Positions 1 to 12,973 of a stretch of 64,000 bases of DNA are shown in pieces; within the stretch, counting starts at the first letter, position 1, and every line of letters starts with the position of its first letter. Both the position numbers and the translations under genes were made by a program. Below the pieces are notes generated by a model. The model searched no databases and had not been told where the DNA came from. It was given only the letters and a program-made list of their open reading frames with translations. The stretch lies in the NCBI GenBank assembly GCA_950295325.1, contig OX485803.1:48935554-48999553 (forward strand), written 5' to 3'. The stretch is from Polytrichum commune. Lineage: Eukaryota; Streptophyta; Polytrichopsida; Polytrichales; Polytrichaceae.

Positions 1-1019
1 TTGTTTGTTGTCACCTATGGGCAACAAGTGAGTGCGCTCCTCCTCCAGTTCCTGGGATAGTTGTGTGCCGGTATCTTAGTGATTCTCTAGAGCGTATGTT
101 ATATCATCAATGGTCATTGTGCGCTTGAGAGATGATGAACCATCTTCTATGGTTAGTTTTGATGTTTTTGGGACATAAAAAATGAACTAGATATGAACAA
201 ATCATAATAAACATGAATACTAAACACACATTAATGGAAAATAATGTAATGATCATCAAGAGAGGAAGTCTTTGTGACGCTTCAGGCTATAGCTTTGTCC
301 TTGTCCTTGCTCCACCAAGTGGATGTTGTCATGTGCCATGTCAACTATGTCAACCGCAAAACGACACATGTCTTCAATAGTAGCAGTTGACTTTGCCCCA
401 TGGTTGATCCACTTATGCGGAGGTGGTGTTGCATGAACATGTGTCATGGAGCATATGCTTGACTGGGCATGAGTTTGCTAGGAGACATGAGGTTCTCCAA
501 TCCGCAATTTGGAGTCCCTATGAAGGATCCGCAATAACGAGCAATGATTCCTCCTGCAATCTCTGGGTGCATCATAGTTGAAATTTGACTTGGTGTTTTA
601 TTGCCTTTCATTGCATGGGGACAAGAACATGGTGCCTACACAGAGTCTAGGTTGTAAACCCTATACTCCTTATCAAGGTGATTCTTGGATTTCACGATAG
701 CTACCTTGTCACCATCATTCGTGCTCAACTTCACACTCAAGGCGGGGATGTTCGTGGCCTTCAAAAGCATGTTGAGAGTGAATTGTTCTTGCTTTTTTGT
801 TGCACACGAACCCATGTGCGTCCTGGAGGGATTGGTACCAATAGTGGGAGCGTACATCCTCTATGAGTTGGTAGATCATCTAATTGATGCAACACCCATA
901 TGCTCTCCCTTTGGACTGCGTCAAGATGGCCTTCAAATTTGAGTGATAAATCTCTATGATAAAATTATTGTCTTGTCCACATAGGAAAGATTTATGTGTC
1001 CCATAACCCACATCTTGGT
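1..1019. other. No intact gene; decayed sequence downstream of a MULE remnant
   Basis: Short minus-strand reading frames at 256-447 and 636-857 are in the orientation of the MULE remnant at 1020-1760 and could be its eroded 3' part. I cannot identify the cysteine and histidine residues of a SWIM zinc finger in them. Nothing else is recognised. Confidence 0.4.
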
Positions 1020-1760
1020 TTAGGGGAGCCACTCTTCCCTAACGTAAACCCTAAATTCGTTGGCCTGCATGGGCATTCCAAGCATAATATTTTGGAGCTC
1101 TTGATGGGCCCATGGGTCCATATCCAACCCATCTGGAGATGTAGTGTTGTACATGATATTTCCAAGAGCCTTCAATGCAACGGCACTGGCGATAGGGTTT
1201 TTAATCTTGACACATGATTGTTTCGGCCATGCTCTTTGGACATGCCAAAAGCACAAGAAGATCTTCAATTCCATCCACACCTCTCTGCAATAATGGATAT
1301 ATGTGGTTAGTGATGCCATGGGACTTGGACTAGAGCATACACAAATTCCAATATAATTAGACGTCGATGCAAAGGGAATTAGACAATTTCATTTACCATT
1401 ATATGCAAAATATGAGGCACAAGAGTTAGGAGCATGTCAAAACATGGACAAGGACATAGACATGTTACAAAAAGAAAATTCATGCTTTAAATACTTAATG
1501 AATGCTATTGATTTTTTCTTGAGCACAGTCAATGATGAAAGCGTTAGTTTTCCAATCTAGCTGGACCACCCGAAATGATCATTGAGAGTTGACATCCATG
1601 GGGAAAGGTCACTTTGACTGCACTTTAATGTAATGTGGTTTGCTACTTGAACACCATTGTACCAGTCATCAAACACCATAATAGTGTAAAGGGGGAACAT
1701 ACCCTTCTCATTGAGCTTCCTCTTTGGATGTAGCAACGTTGAAGCTATGGGTAAACACAA
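1020..1760 (-). pseudogene. MULE (Mutator-like) transposase remnant
   Basis: Two minus-strand blocks lie in the order expected for a MULE transposase. The upstream block (1760-1557) reads PLYTIMVFDDWYNGVQVAN and then DLSPWMSTLND. This resembles the first catalytic aspartate region of MULE transposases, where a conserved F-D-x-x-x-N-G-V-P-V-A stretch is usual. The downstream block (1319-1020) contains KIFLCFWHVQRAWPKQ, like the conserved C-x-W-H-V-x-R-A-W segment, followed by a helical stretch. Stops and a frame change separate the blocks, there is no start, and the zinc-binding N-terminus and SWIM finger are not seen, so it cannot encode an active enzyme. Terminal inverted repeats were not found. 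Assignment is by motif recognition only; a FAR1-like relative is the alternative, since those genes descend from MULEs. Confidence 0.65.
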
Positions 1761-4203
1761 GTGTTCTCAAGGCCATATTGACAATGGTATCTACAATAAA
1801 GAACAAGAATATTTAACATAGTGGTTGTAAGGGATTACAAACACGTTTTTGAAACATGAAAAAAAATTGTAAGAATAACATGAAGTGAATATGTAGGGGA
1901 AGATAAGGACCTGATACAATCATTGAAGTTGTACCACCTAGAGGTGATTTTAGTGAGTTAGGGCCGTTTTTCCAACATGGTGTTCAACAAAACAATATTA
2001 AATGTCTCCACAACCTTGTTGTCCACATATGAAATCATGGACACATACCCATTGATGTATGCTACATCCGCGTTTCTAGTTAGTTGATTGTGTTTACTAG
2101 TGGCTTGACGACTCTTTGGAACCCACTGTAGGGTGGAGCAGTGGAATGGTCCTGGAGGAGGCTCTTGGAGATTGTTGAATGCACATCGCATTCCCTGAAG
2201 ATCATCATGTTCAAAAGCAGGTGGTTTGCCAATCGAATATCACATTTTTGCAATCCTTTGATATCTCCATGCAACTAACAACAACTAAAGTTCACGGGTT
2301 AAAGAACTTAAACAAACCTTGGACAATTGGGAAAAACTTGTTACAACACATGAAAAACTAAATGGTATTTGGTGAACCACCATCTACAATAGCTTGTCGA
2401 GTGGTGGCATCCTCAGTTTGAAAACACTGCACAAAACAAAATGTCAAGAGCAACACCATATGTATGATAGTCCGACCACATAGACCCCACATCTACATTT
2501 GGATAAAGCCAATAACAATAACTCAAACTAGTGCCAAGTAGTTTCATCAAAGAAAAAAATTGAGTCTAGTGGAGGGGTCACATGAATGAGCACAGTGAAT
2601 ACGTAAACATCTTCAAATCGATTATGTGGCAAGTATGGATCTCTCAACATGGGTGTTGCAAGTGCATTGGGTGCAAAGTATGGCCTTAAAAACCGAAAAG
2701 TCCTCACACTAGTGAGCAAGTTTGTGATCGTATCTTAGGCCCAAACCACACGGGAGGAACGGTAGTGAGTTGGATGAATAGCATTGGTTCAAATGAGCAA
2801 GTGGCTGCCACATGAGAGGAAGTATGGGGAGTGGCAACAATGACTTTTTAGCTTTGGATTTTGCTTTGGGTTTAGGGTTGGGATCTACTTGGCAATAAAG
2901 TGGAGTGACATGGCACAATAAATGTAGTTCAATACTACCGGGCACTAGTGCCCGGAATTCCACAGTTTAAGGAGAAAAACAAGGAAAAGGAGACTTTTCA
3001 AAAGCAAAGTGCCATGTTGGAGGAACTTCCTCTGGCTCTCGTGTGACATCCACCTTAGATAACCACCAGATCATGAATTGTTTAAGGTTGCATACTCACT
3101 GCAAGGAACCCCTGAATGGAAATACAAGCAACCTTGCTTAAACTATGAAAGATGTATACAATGCTGGGTATCTAATACAAGGTCCTTGTTTGAAGATATT
3201 TGAGAGCTCATTATATGGAGATTGATGTTTGCAATCAGGGGTGCAGTGTATTATCAACGTCCTAGGGCTTTCAATGAGATCAAAATGGCGTTTTGATGTG
3301 GGCCAGGGGATACACTTGTTATAACACGCATGAGTATACGTGAGTGCACAAAAGGGGTATTAATTTGAACTTTTCCGTACTACACATACGTATGCTACAC
3401 AAATTATAACTCATTATTATGTACATGTATGGAGGACCTTTAGGAAATATATAACATTTGTACTTGTATGGTATGGTCACTAGACTTTATGGGACAAATA
3501 TTTAATATTGGATGAAACTAGGATGATTATTTTTTTCATTTCCTTATCTCAACCATGCACGTATGGGAGAGGCAATACTTGGAAGGGGTGCTTACGAGGT
3601 CACTTCTTGCTTAGGGTTGCAAGAGGAATGGCCAACACTTCTTTGTGGTGCTTCTTTATGGTTGATGCCTTCATTAGATCATGGGCACCACTGAAATTGC
3701 GAAGGTAGCAATTGCCAAATGGATTTTTTCTCTATCATTTTTGTATCATTAGTATACCTTCAATATGTGCAACAAATCGGATCAAGCTTTTAGGAATCAC
3801 ATTGTTGCATAATAAAAGGAACATCAATGTTTTTACACCGATGTGCAATGTCCATTCACTGCTTTTAACCCACGTACGTAGGGACATAGGGCAAGGCTTA
3901 GTTCCTAATTTCATAGGTGGACCGTTGGTTAGTGTCAGTGTGTTTGTAAGTTTTCAATTTAGTCAAGTGGTATTGGGGTTTGTTTCTTTTATAGTTTTTA
4001 TTTGTTTAGGATAATATAGGTTAGGTATCTACTGGCTATTTGTGAGAATATTTCCATTAGTTTGTGGATTTTAGTGGTGGGATGTGAAGATATTGTAGTT
4101 GTTTGGTGATTGTAGTATGTATAGTGCCTCTGATTCAGTTCACACGAATATGACTAAGAGAGGGTAAATGGACGTAGCACGCCCCTATAAGAAACATTGA
4201 TGT
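1761..4203. other. Intergenic, no recognisable gene
   Basis: Only short reading frames with no recognisable motif. The frame at 1958-2191 (minus) lies just upstream of the MULE remnant and may belong to it, but no family signature is visible. The AT-rich composition fits decayed transposon sequence. Confidence 0.5.
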
Positions 4204-4230
4204 TCCTTATTATTATTATTATTATTATTA
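4204..4230. repeat. (TTA)n microsatellite
   Basis: About nine consecutive TTA/ATT triplets. Confidence 0.9.
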
Positions 4231-5019
4231 CCTTTGATTCACGTGGTGAAGATGATGGGTGGGAGTATTGTCCATCCTAGTTGGGTTAGTAATGGTTGTA
4301 GGGTGGCATATTTTGTGAGTTTTCTAGCGGTAGCTTTGGTGGGGAATTTGTTATTATAATAGGTTAATTCATGTTTTTGCACTTTAAGGTTCGGGCTAAG
4401 CAAAAATAATAGTTTGGCCTTTTTTGGGGGGGGGCTCCTAATAACCATAGTATGTATAGTCCTAGGTGGTTAGGGAAGATGCATCATGGTAGGTGGCATG
4501 TGCATGGGAGTAGCCAGGATGTTATGGTATTGTCCAGGGTACATTTGTGTTTTTGCAAACGTTTATTAATGTGAAACATCTTGTTGTGGGGTGGGCTAAC
4601 ATTGTGTTTGCTTTTGTGTTGCTTTTGTTGTGCCAATTGGTCCTTAAATTATTGCCATTTCTAGGATCAAGCATGGACATTGGTTTATGTGCGTATCAAA
4701 AAGGAATCAACAATAAGTGGACTTTGCCATCTTACAAATCATTTGATCGTAGATTTAGAAATAATAATCGCATTAGCTTCTATGTCATAAATTGTAGACT
4801 TAGATACTTTTGAGGTACATCCAAGGTATGAAAAAATCTTAAGCAACTTCATTAATGAATGCTAGGGTTTTACATTATAACATATGATAGGGGCTCATTA
4901 TTATGAAAATAAAACTAACCACTTGGCTATTGGAACACCTTAAAAACAACCTACATTCTAGAATAGCCAAAGCAAGGTTGTAGTTAAGGTTTTTGCTAGG
5001 GCTCAAACTAACCCAAGTA
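4231..5019. other. Intergenic, no recognisable gene
   Basis: AT-rich sequence. The two short reading frames (4239-4448 minus, 4547-4813 plus) resemble nothing I know. Confidence 0.5.
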
Positions 5020-5278
5020 AACAACCCATGAAACTAGGTCTCAAGGAAGACTTAGCTAGTGTCTATAAGGATTAATGTCACATTATTTTAAGGACTCTAA
5101 TAACAATCTAGGTCCTTTTACTCCTTCACTCCTTCTTCATTGAGCTTAATCTCCACTCTTATGGTTCACTATGCTTTCTCAATCGTATGTGATTCTGTCC
5201 TATGTGTGTGTGGACCTCTATCATACTAATTCCATTGTCTAAATTTGTTGTGAAGGTCAAAAGCTTGGCAAATAGTCT
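5020..5278 (+). repeat. Dispersed repeat D, copy 1 (partner at 28180-28450)
   Basis: The sequence around 'gctagtgtctataag' and 'attaatgtcac', the following CT-rich stretch, and 'gtgtgtgattc' down to 'agcttggcaa' recur in the same order at 28180-28450. The two copies are diverged but collinear. Copy 1 is interrupted at its 3' end by the solo LTR that starts at 5284, so the LTR is the younger insertion. The type of element is unknown. Confidence 0.7.
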
Positions 5279-6249
5279 AATATTGTCGCAACCCTTAACA
5301 ATCTTGCCAATTTTCGTTTCTAGCAAAGGTTACGAGCGCTAACCATTCGCATTCCGCCATGCTAATGGATAGCTCCTCTTACCCCGGACCAATAGTTCAT
5401 AGGAGGGAACCAACCCTCCTACTTTGCTTTCGGGACTCACCCCTTAATCGGTAACCCATTTCCCCAATGTGGACTTCCATCCATGGAAGTCCAATCCTAT
5501 GTTGATCATCGCGTTGCCGGAGCAACACTACAACAACCCGAAGCATACTAGGCAACTATGGCCTCACAATAGGCCAAAGCCCATGGAGGCCTTGCCGTTC
5601 GGCCTCGGGTGGGTGAGGCCACACCACCTCACCCATATAAGCCTCTAGGACTCTACACGGAGCCCCTACCCCACCGCCAACCAACCTCTTGTCTCTCTAC
5701 CAAGAGTTGGGGCCAAGTGGACATTTTCCCTTAGCTGCTGGGCCTAGAACCCCCCCAGCAGCTTCAGACCATCATAACTTCCTTGTATGATGTCTGATCA
5801 TAACAACCAACCACTCCATCCTCATCTACGCTTCACGTAGATACCGATGGACTCCTCGCTTGCCCCATTCGGGCAAGTATTGAGGAAGTTATGCCTGTTT
5901 GAACCTTGGCAGTCCCGGGAATCACTCCCAGGCACTGCTGTACCAGGGCGCTGTCCCGGGACAGCACCCCACTCAAATGGCCATAACTCCTAGCTCACAC
6001 CTCCGATTGAGGTGATCTTGAGCATTCTAGAATCACCACGCCATGAGCTACGCATAGCTCATGGCCTCACCCTCATGCCTCCTAGTCTTTGTGGGTGGGA
6101 GGCGTTCCCAACGCCCGGGGCCCTCACCCACACTAGGATCACTTGGGCCCTCTCACCAACGGCGCCACAAGTCCCGGGTGTCACTCCGGGGTCCCCCTTG
6201 TGCCCATGGTGTTTCGGGCACTCCTCATGGAGAGGTGCGCGACAAATAT
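5279..6249 (+). mobile_element. Solo LTR of an LTR retrotransposon (Ty3-type ends) with 5-bp TSD
   Basis: The block 5284-6244 (961 bp) begins TGTCGCAACCC and ends GCGACA, giving matched TGTCGC/GCGACA termini. It is flanked on both sides by the same five bases AATAT (5279-5283 and 6245-6249), the duplication made by integrase. It is more GC-rich than its surroundings. A TATA-like CATATAAG at about 5633 would be the U3 promoter. No reading frame for gag or pol, primer-binding site or second LTR is next to it, so this is what remains after LTR-LTR recombination. The TGTCGC start is common among plant Ty3/gypsy LTRs, but superfamily cannot be proven from an LTR alone. Confidence 0.85.
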
Positions 6250-8218
6250 CCTCCCTTACAGATGCAATAGTCTTATAAATGTCATTTCTCTAATGCAATT
6301 AATCTTTTATAATCTCATGTGTGTATTATTTAATTAAAGCTTGGTTAAATGTGAATTTCCATAAAAGAAAATAGGCTATAGTTAAGTTTACTCACGGTTC
6401 AACGATTTAGTCTCAAAACACTATGGCTACCATTTCCACACGAAAGTAATATGAACTCATCATCAATGATCTCCGTCTCAATTGGTAATCTTAGACAATT
6501 ATCTTCTGATTCAACTGTAATTTGTTGATTTGCTACGCAATCTATCATGATTGTTACTCCTATAGCCTATTGAAGTTTCACTTAGCTCTAGCTATAGCTA
6601 AATTGTTATGTCTCAGTTCAATTTTTGCTTTTATAATCAATTAGGTCATGTCCTAACCTTTTAATCTCTCTTGATCACTTGGTTGCTCTGTGCAGCTAAT
6701 CAACTCATAGTCATTCTTGCTGGTACTTCCAATGATTATAGACTAACCACTTACTTATCAATCATCACGATCATTTCAGTAAAATCTTAGCTTCACTAAT
6801 GTATTAACATTTCGACCACACTCTTGGTATCCTCTCCTTTACTTAACATAATCAATACCAATTCATAGAAACCAACATTTTGATATTGATTGCAATTGTT
6901 CAATGTTTCAAAAGTGCTACTAAGCTATATCATGGTTAGCTTATTGTCTTCCTAAAAAAACATTATTTACAGCCTATGCTCTTGTCACCGGTTTCCATAG
7001 CAATAATCTTACGATCTATCTCTCCCACCCAACCTATAGCCTACGCTTACTCTCACTAGCTCTCAAAGTGATAATCTTATTTTTCTTTTGAGAATGATCT
7101 TCTCTCATCAGAGCGGCCTCCCTTATCGCCAGTCTTCTCTGACAACCGGCAATAGGCTAACAACCGTTGGCAACTGCTTATAGCCTTTGATTTCCATTGG
7201 ATTTAGCTTTGGGATGTCCTTTTGGATCCATTTCTAGAAATTCACTTTCTACTACTAATAGGAATAAGCTATAGCCAAAAAATTCATACTACAAAGGTAT
7301 TTATTTTTTATGATTATATTATTGATTATCTTTGCATGATGCTCTAGTTGGACGTCCTAGCATGTTTTTTTTAAATGATTTTTTTGATTTAAGGGTAGCC
7401 ATGCTTGATATACTAGCATCACCTATGTATGTGTGTTAGAGACCTGTGAAACGTATGTTTGTGCATTGTGACATGAGTATGCTTATGTCAGAGTGCTCAT
7501 GAAATAGCAACCCCCACTCCTTAGGGATGCATTCGGCATCGAAGAATTTTCCCTTTTCCCAAGCTATCCCACAATACCAACCAAACAACTAACACAAACC
7601 TTGGGGGGGTGACTTGTAAAAATTAAATTGGAATGGTGTAGCCAAATATAGGGTGTACTTTATCATTTGTAGCTAAAATTTTGAAAATATCTAAGGTAAT
7701 ATATGATGGATAAAATATGCCATATTGGATTATAACTAATAGAAGGTCCTATATAATATGTCCAATTCAATTATTGTAGATATTATATAGCATGTGGAAA
7801 AAATTAGCGTCATGTTGATAAGGAGTATTTGTATGTTGTTTATGCCATTGAGTGTGTAATGACATCATTATTGAAACGTGAGTTATTAAGTTTAGAATTT
7901 TTGGCCATCAATACAAAAGCAACTGCCATTTGAAACTCCATGGTTCTTGGTGCCATTCCTTGGTAACTCATGTTTAGTTTTGGCACTCAAACTATTGGAA
8001 ATATCTTTGTTTTTAATCTTTGGATTCCACTTTTCTAATTTACTTCCTTATGATAAATTAAGAGGTTGGAAAATAACCCCTTCCACATTGATTTGTAAGT
8101 AATTATACGAACCCTCAGAGCATCATGAATTGGATAATTGAATAGTTCATTTGGACCATTAAATACCCCTTGAAATAATATCCCTTGGTCTCATGTGATA
8201 TACAACCCTTTGCAAGGT
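6250..8218. other. Non-genic block rich in a CTATAGCC motif
   Basis: From about 6370 to 7275 the motif CTATAGCCT or a near variant recurs irregularly (about 6372, 6561, 6588, 7031, 7175, 7267). A similar set of motifs follows repeat D copy 2 at 28.7-29.2 kb. It is probably the continuation of the repeat D element beyond the inserted LTR. 7275-8218 holds nothing recognisable. Confidence 0.45.
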
Positions 8219-9019
8219 ATCACCCCCCCCCCCTCCCCCCGGTGACACAAACACTAAATGACCCAAGGCCATTGGGGCAAATCTATCAAAGACCTGTAAA
8301 ATTCATAGCCACCAAATATAGAGAAGTTGAACACCTCCTAATCCTCTATATCAAACATGCACCGGATCGCCTATCACCAAAACCGTCTTTATAGTGGAAA
8401 ACATTTCATGATCCACATCAACTTGGTAGATACCATATTCCTTACAACAACTCACTATTATATAACAATTGGTATAAAAACCTCTTCTATAATACCCATC
8501 CCCCAACTAAAGTCCAACTCATAAAATTCCTCAAAACATTTGCCACATTTAACATCACTGCCCTAGTCCAACTCCAAGATCCTACCAACGTTTGCATAAT
8601 CGCCTTTCAAGAATTCCAACAAAAACACCAAACCAAATCAAGAATAATAACAATGCACCAAAACAAGCATCAACCATATTCCCACCAATCACCTACTATA
8701 GATCAAACCCCACCAAACCCTTACCTACACGACCACCTTTATCCTAACCTCTCATCCCCCGACAGTAGGAGTAGGCCAAACACCACATGCAGACCGCTAC
8801 GCATTTGATCACAAACAAATGGGGAGAAAAATCACAAACAATCAACCTCAAATACCACTAGATCATACACCAAACCACAAATATAAAAATGGATCCCACA
8901 ATCCCAAATCCTCAACCTACATAATATCCTTCATGACCGAAACCTACTACTCATCACCAAACTCGCACAACAAACAAAACAATATGCCATATTCCTTGAC
9001 ACATTAAAAACCACACAAC
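8219..9019. other. C-tract followed by a strongly G-depleted stretch
   Basis: A run of cytosines with one T interruption (about 8222-8240) is followed by roughly 600 bases in which the plus strand is rich in A and C and has very few G (only 2-4 per 60 bases on several lines between 8581 and 8760). No reading frame longer than about 70 codons and no organellar gene could be recognised. Confidence 0.6.
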
Positions 9020-9279
9020 CTAAAAATTGTTGATACATCCACCCATAGTTTTCACTACATATCCAAGAATGTAATCCATGACCACGCAAGAAACTACCAA
9101 AACAAGCACTAAATTGGAAAGATTGACTTCATTGTGAACAAGATACTTAACCCACATAGCTACAAATACATCCTCTCTCACACCATCAACACAAGACTTT
9201 GCAACAAAAATTTGGACCATAAAAGTCATTTAAAGGTTGTAACATGGGAAATAGAAATCCAATCTTGCAATTGATAGGT

Positions 9280-9740
9280 CCTCAAGCTTAGTATAAAGTG
9301 AAATTAGACCATGTTGAGGGATTGCAACATATCGGTTTGGGTTCAGATCCCACCACGGTTACATAATATTTTTAGAAGTCAATGGCAACTTAATTGATTG
9401 CTATGGCCTCTAGTTTTGAGTTAGACCCACCCCTTTTTTATGGGCCCAACATAATATCCAGTAGATCATGACTTATTCTTCACTTGTTGACATGAATGAA
9501 GCAACACAATAATCCACACCGGTGGCAACATCAAAATTGTCTTTCTTTTCTTTCTTGTTGACATGTAGGATAGGTTGTAGAACTTCCATCTATTCATATT
9601 TCTTTGGTCCCTCCAGCCTTCAAGTGTATGTGAAGTGAACTTGGACCATCTCCAACATCTTGACCAATCATATAATTTGTATATCACAGGTCAAGGGCCC
9701 AAGCCAAGCTCTAGGATAAAGTGCCCTAAGATGCATAGGT
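9280..9740 (+). repeat. Dispersed repeat C, copy 1 (partner at 46858-47345)
   Basis: Two segments recur near 47 kb. The first contains 'agtgaaattagaccatgttg' (copy 2: 'agtgagatggaccatgttg'). The second contains 'gtgaacttggaccatctcc', followed by 'ggtcaagggcc' and 'aagtgccctaag'. Spacing differs between copies. The element type is unknown; a T-arm-like GGTTCAGATCC lies at about 9341. Confidence 0.55.
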
Positions 9741-9764
9741 GATATATAAAAAAAATTATACAAG

Positions 9765-10000
9765 GGGGAGGGCACTTAGAAAATTTAGGAAATGCGGTGG
9801 ATTAAAGCATGGGTCCAATTAGTACATAGGAGGAAAATATTAGAAAACAAGTTACAACTAATATGCATGTCAAGGAGCATGAAATAGCTTACTTAATCAA
9901 AGAAAAATGGCATTCTCAATGAAAAGTGATAGTAACGTGTAACTCCAAATGTTAATCCACATTAACATGATTATTTAGTGGAGTGGTAAAGACCACACGG
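9765..10000 (+). repeat. Dispersed repeat E, longest copy
   Basis: The left half (with 'gtccaattag' and 'gaggaaaat') matches 56810-56930, and the right half (with 'agagcatg'-like sequence and 'agtaacgtgtaactccaaat') matches 11690-11830. This copy therefore links two otherwise separate fragments into one family. Confidence 0.5.
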
Positions 10001-11595
10001 TTCTTATCTATTATACAACAAAACACATGATGGTGGTGGTTGTGGTTGTTCCCCACTATTCCGAACAAGTGTGGGGTCCTTGTTAAAGTGATGTGTTAAT
10101 TGCACGGTGCAAAGGGCCAGGATGGCACATGTCATGCTATCGTGGGTTACTAGCCGGTCTAGCACTTAATAAATCAAAAAATTGATGAGGGGTTAATTTG
10201 GAGAATATAGGCAAGTTTTGTCGAATTTTAATTTAATTACCTTACAAACTTTGTGGTAAAAGACTATGTAGTGTCAGTAGTTCATTAGAAGACATTAGGT
10301 GGAGAAGGGATTCACATTAAATTCAAGGTCATCTTAAGGAATATGGATTAACATGAAATTGCAAGACTATGTAGTAAGAACTCGGTCTATGTCCTCAATA
10401 ATTTTTCAATCCTTCATTACACATAGAACATGCATTCATTTAGAATTGTGTCCAACTAAGAAAATCAACAAAGTACCAGCTCCAAAAAGAATTTTTTGAT
10501 TTGAAATATTTACAAAAAAAAAATATGAGCAAAAATCAGCAAGTATCTTTAAGAGGTGTAGTGTGTAGGAGGTTTTAAGAGAAAATGTGTTCAAAAAATA
10601 TTATCTAAAATATTATCTAAAAATTTAGAAAAAAAAATGGAGCTTGATTGTGCAAAGAAGAAATGTATTTCTAAAGTTGTGTTCAACTAAGAAAACTTAG
10701 ACAATTAAACTCAATACCAACCCCAATAAGAATTTTCAGATTTGAAGTTGTTATGTGGTTGTTATACAAAAGATCCAAATAAATACATACAAGAGGACTA
10801 CTGAGGCTTGATCTCTCAAGTTTACATATTTCACATGGAATAGTGGACACCTAATGCAAAGGGATTGTTTACAAAATCTTACATGTGATTTGATATGCAT
10901 TGTAAACAAAAGGAGGAGAACTATTTTCTTTGGAGAAGCCGACGTGAGTAGAGTGTATGCTCGTAACACATCCTTGGTCATGTCCTAAAGGACAGGGATG
11001 TTAGATGTAAAACTACTTCACACTTTGCAGGGAGTAGACATTGCAATGGTGTCTAGTAACCATTAACAATAACCACTATTTTGCAAACCGAAGCTGCTAG
11101 ATTTTTTGAAATTAAGGTACATTTAGGAAGTCAGATCTAAAGGTGTGATTTGGTACTAAGTGGATTCATTGTGAACACCTACTGCCTATTGATTTAGGGA
11201 TAAAATTTAATTGCTTTCCAGAATGTAGTGTTAGGGAGCCTAAAGTCTTTCTTTCAATTGGACCATGAAGTTGATACTAGCCTCTATCTCATGGAGGCTA
11301 CCGCACTCCGCCACTCTAGGGAATTAGCTAGTTTGACACCATCCTTATATATCCTTTTAGTCCCACAAGCATTTTGACTTCCCCGACTTTAAAACCAATT
11401 TTATTGCATTTCATTGAGCATTGATGAACAAGGTGAAATTGGTTGGGGAGGAAAACTAAAAAAACCCTAAAAAAAGTGTCAATTTTTTTAGAATTATTAT
11501 TTCAAAATGCCAGACCGACTTTTGACAAAATAATTAATTACTCAATGTACAAGTGTGCCAGACAAACAAATAACCTACGTGGTACTCTTTTTTTT
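10001..11595. other. Intergenic, no recognisable gene
   Basis: AT-rich. A segment around 10440-10530 is echoed near 10680-10745 ('gtgtccaactaagaaaa', 'aagaattttt', 'gatttgaa'), suggesting an old local duplication. No protein or RNA gene is recognised. Confidence 0.45.
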
Positions 11596-11797
11596 GTCTA
11601 ATTAGTGTGCGGTACTACTTGGAGTTATGCATTGCTATAACGTTCTACCAAGAGTGTCATTTATTACTCAAATAACATAAACAATCAATGTGCACATCAA
11701 AGAGCATGATATAACTTGACAAAAAAAGGAGGTCAATGTTGGCAAAAAAAGTTATAGCAACACGTAAGTCCATATAGTTTACCCACACTAATTAGAC
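11596..11797. mobile_element. 202-bp inverted-repeat element (repeat E family)
   Basis: It is bounded by a perfect 14-bp inverted repeat, GTCTAATTAGTGTG (11596-11609) and its complement (11784-11797). Pairing continues imperfectly inward (TTGCTATAAC against GTTATAGCAA). There is no coding capacity. It looks like a MITE, but no target-site duplication is evident, so the superfamily is open. Confidence 0.6.
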
Positions 11798-11849
11798 CAC
11801 TTGGTGTAGTGATACAAACACACTGAGGAAACCATGACATAGATTGGTA

Positions 11850-12170
11850 CACTAGATAGGTAGATTAGTGTTAGATGCAATAGTTACCTAAAACACTAAT
11901 TTTCAACTGATATTACAATTAGTGTTTGAATAGGGTTTGAACAAATTATACCTTTTATGAGGTTCTCGTATTCTTCTTCCTTCAATTCTTCATTCCAAGA
12001 TTTACAAAATATCATCTAACACTAAATGCGCTCATGTAAATATTTAAAGTTACTACTTGGTACAAATAGTGTTAGAGTTGACATTTAGTGTTCTAACACT
12101 ATAGAGACAATTTACATTTAGCGTTTTCGTCGACTATTAGTGTTTCCAACACTAATCTACCTATTTAGTG
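11850..12170. mobile_element. MITE-like element with CACTA...TAGTG ends
   Basis: The element is 321 bp. Its ends are CACTAGATAGGTAGATTAG (left) and the complement of CACTAAATAGGTAGATTAG (right), an inverted repeat of about 24 bp with one mismatch in this stretch. TA flanks both sides (11848-11849 and 12171-12172). Extra copies of TTAGTGTT or AACACTAA lie inside in both orientations. It is non-coding and related in its termini to the element at 16635-17009. CACTA ends suggest an EnSpm/CACTA derivative, while TA flanks would also fit Tc1/mariner; undecided. Confidence 0.7.
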
Positions 12171-12172
12171 TA

Positions 12173-12939
12173 GTTTCCTGGCATGCGATTCTTGGATATT
12201 GTTAGAACGTACAAAACATCACAACTCCGTAATCATACTTACTGTGACGAAAATAATAATTCTTCGACGACTTCTAAGTTGTTGCGGACACAAGGCAAAC
12301 TCGGCCCACCACTCCACAATATTGGAGGCATTGGGCCACTTTTGGGCTAGTCAGCCTTTGGAGAACATACATACAGTGATTGCTTCAGAACTGCCAAAGA
12401 TATGATAATAAGCCTCGATCGCGGCCCACTTATTATTTTTATTGTTATTAGTATTATAGGGCCGTGACTACATATATGTCCACCTCCAGCGCCTGCTCAA
12501 TAATGTAGAAAGATCAGAAGACAGTGAAAAATAAGCCTATTCGGCCACAACAGAGTGGCTTGAAGTTTGTGCAATATGTTTCAGAGATGGAGGTGAGGAA
12601 ATGGTGAGGAATGCGAGTTGTTTCGTAAACCAACAACATCATCCCTGTAATATTACATTTAATCACGTTTAATCAAGCTTGATTACTTTGAATGTGTATG
12701 AGTACTTGTGAGAGTAGAAGGCATTACCTAAAGTATTGGAAAGTATACATACTAAAATCATCAAACTAAATTATATGTCATTTTAGAACAACAAAGACCC
12801 CTTCAAATGGTACGTCACCAAAAAATATAATCTCGTTGCTAATGAGGATTTTGTAACCTTTTAGACTTCCACGTTAATTACATGTTTTATTGACGCTTTC
12901 ACTTCCGGAATGAAATCCTTGTTAATAAGTGAAAGTGCA

Positions 12940-12973
<34 letters not shown>

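Noticed and set aside
8400-9010. Organellar DNA insertion
   Set aside because: Composition alone suggested it; no mitochondrial or plastid gene could be read in any frame.
9336-9352. tRNA T-arm-like GGTTCAGATCC
   Set aside because: No acceptor, D or anticodon stems can be drawn around it; it belongs to repeat C.
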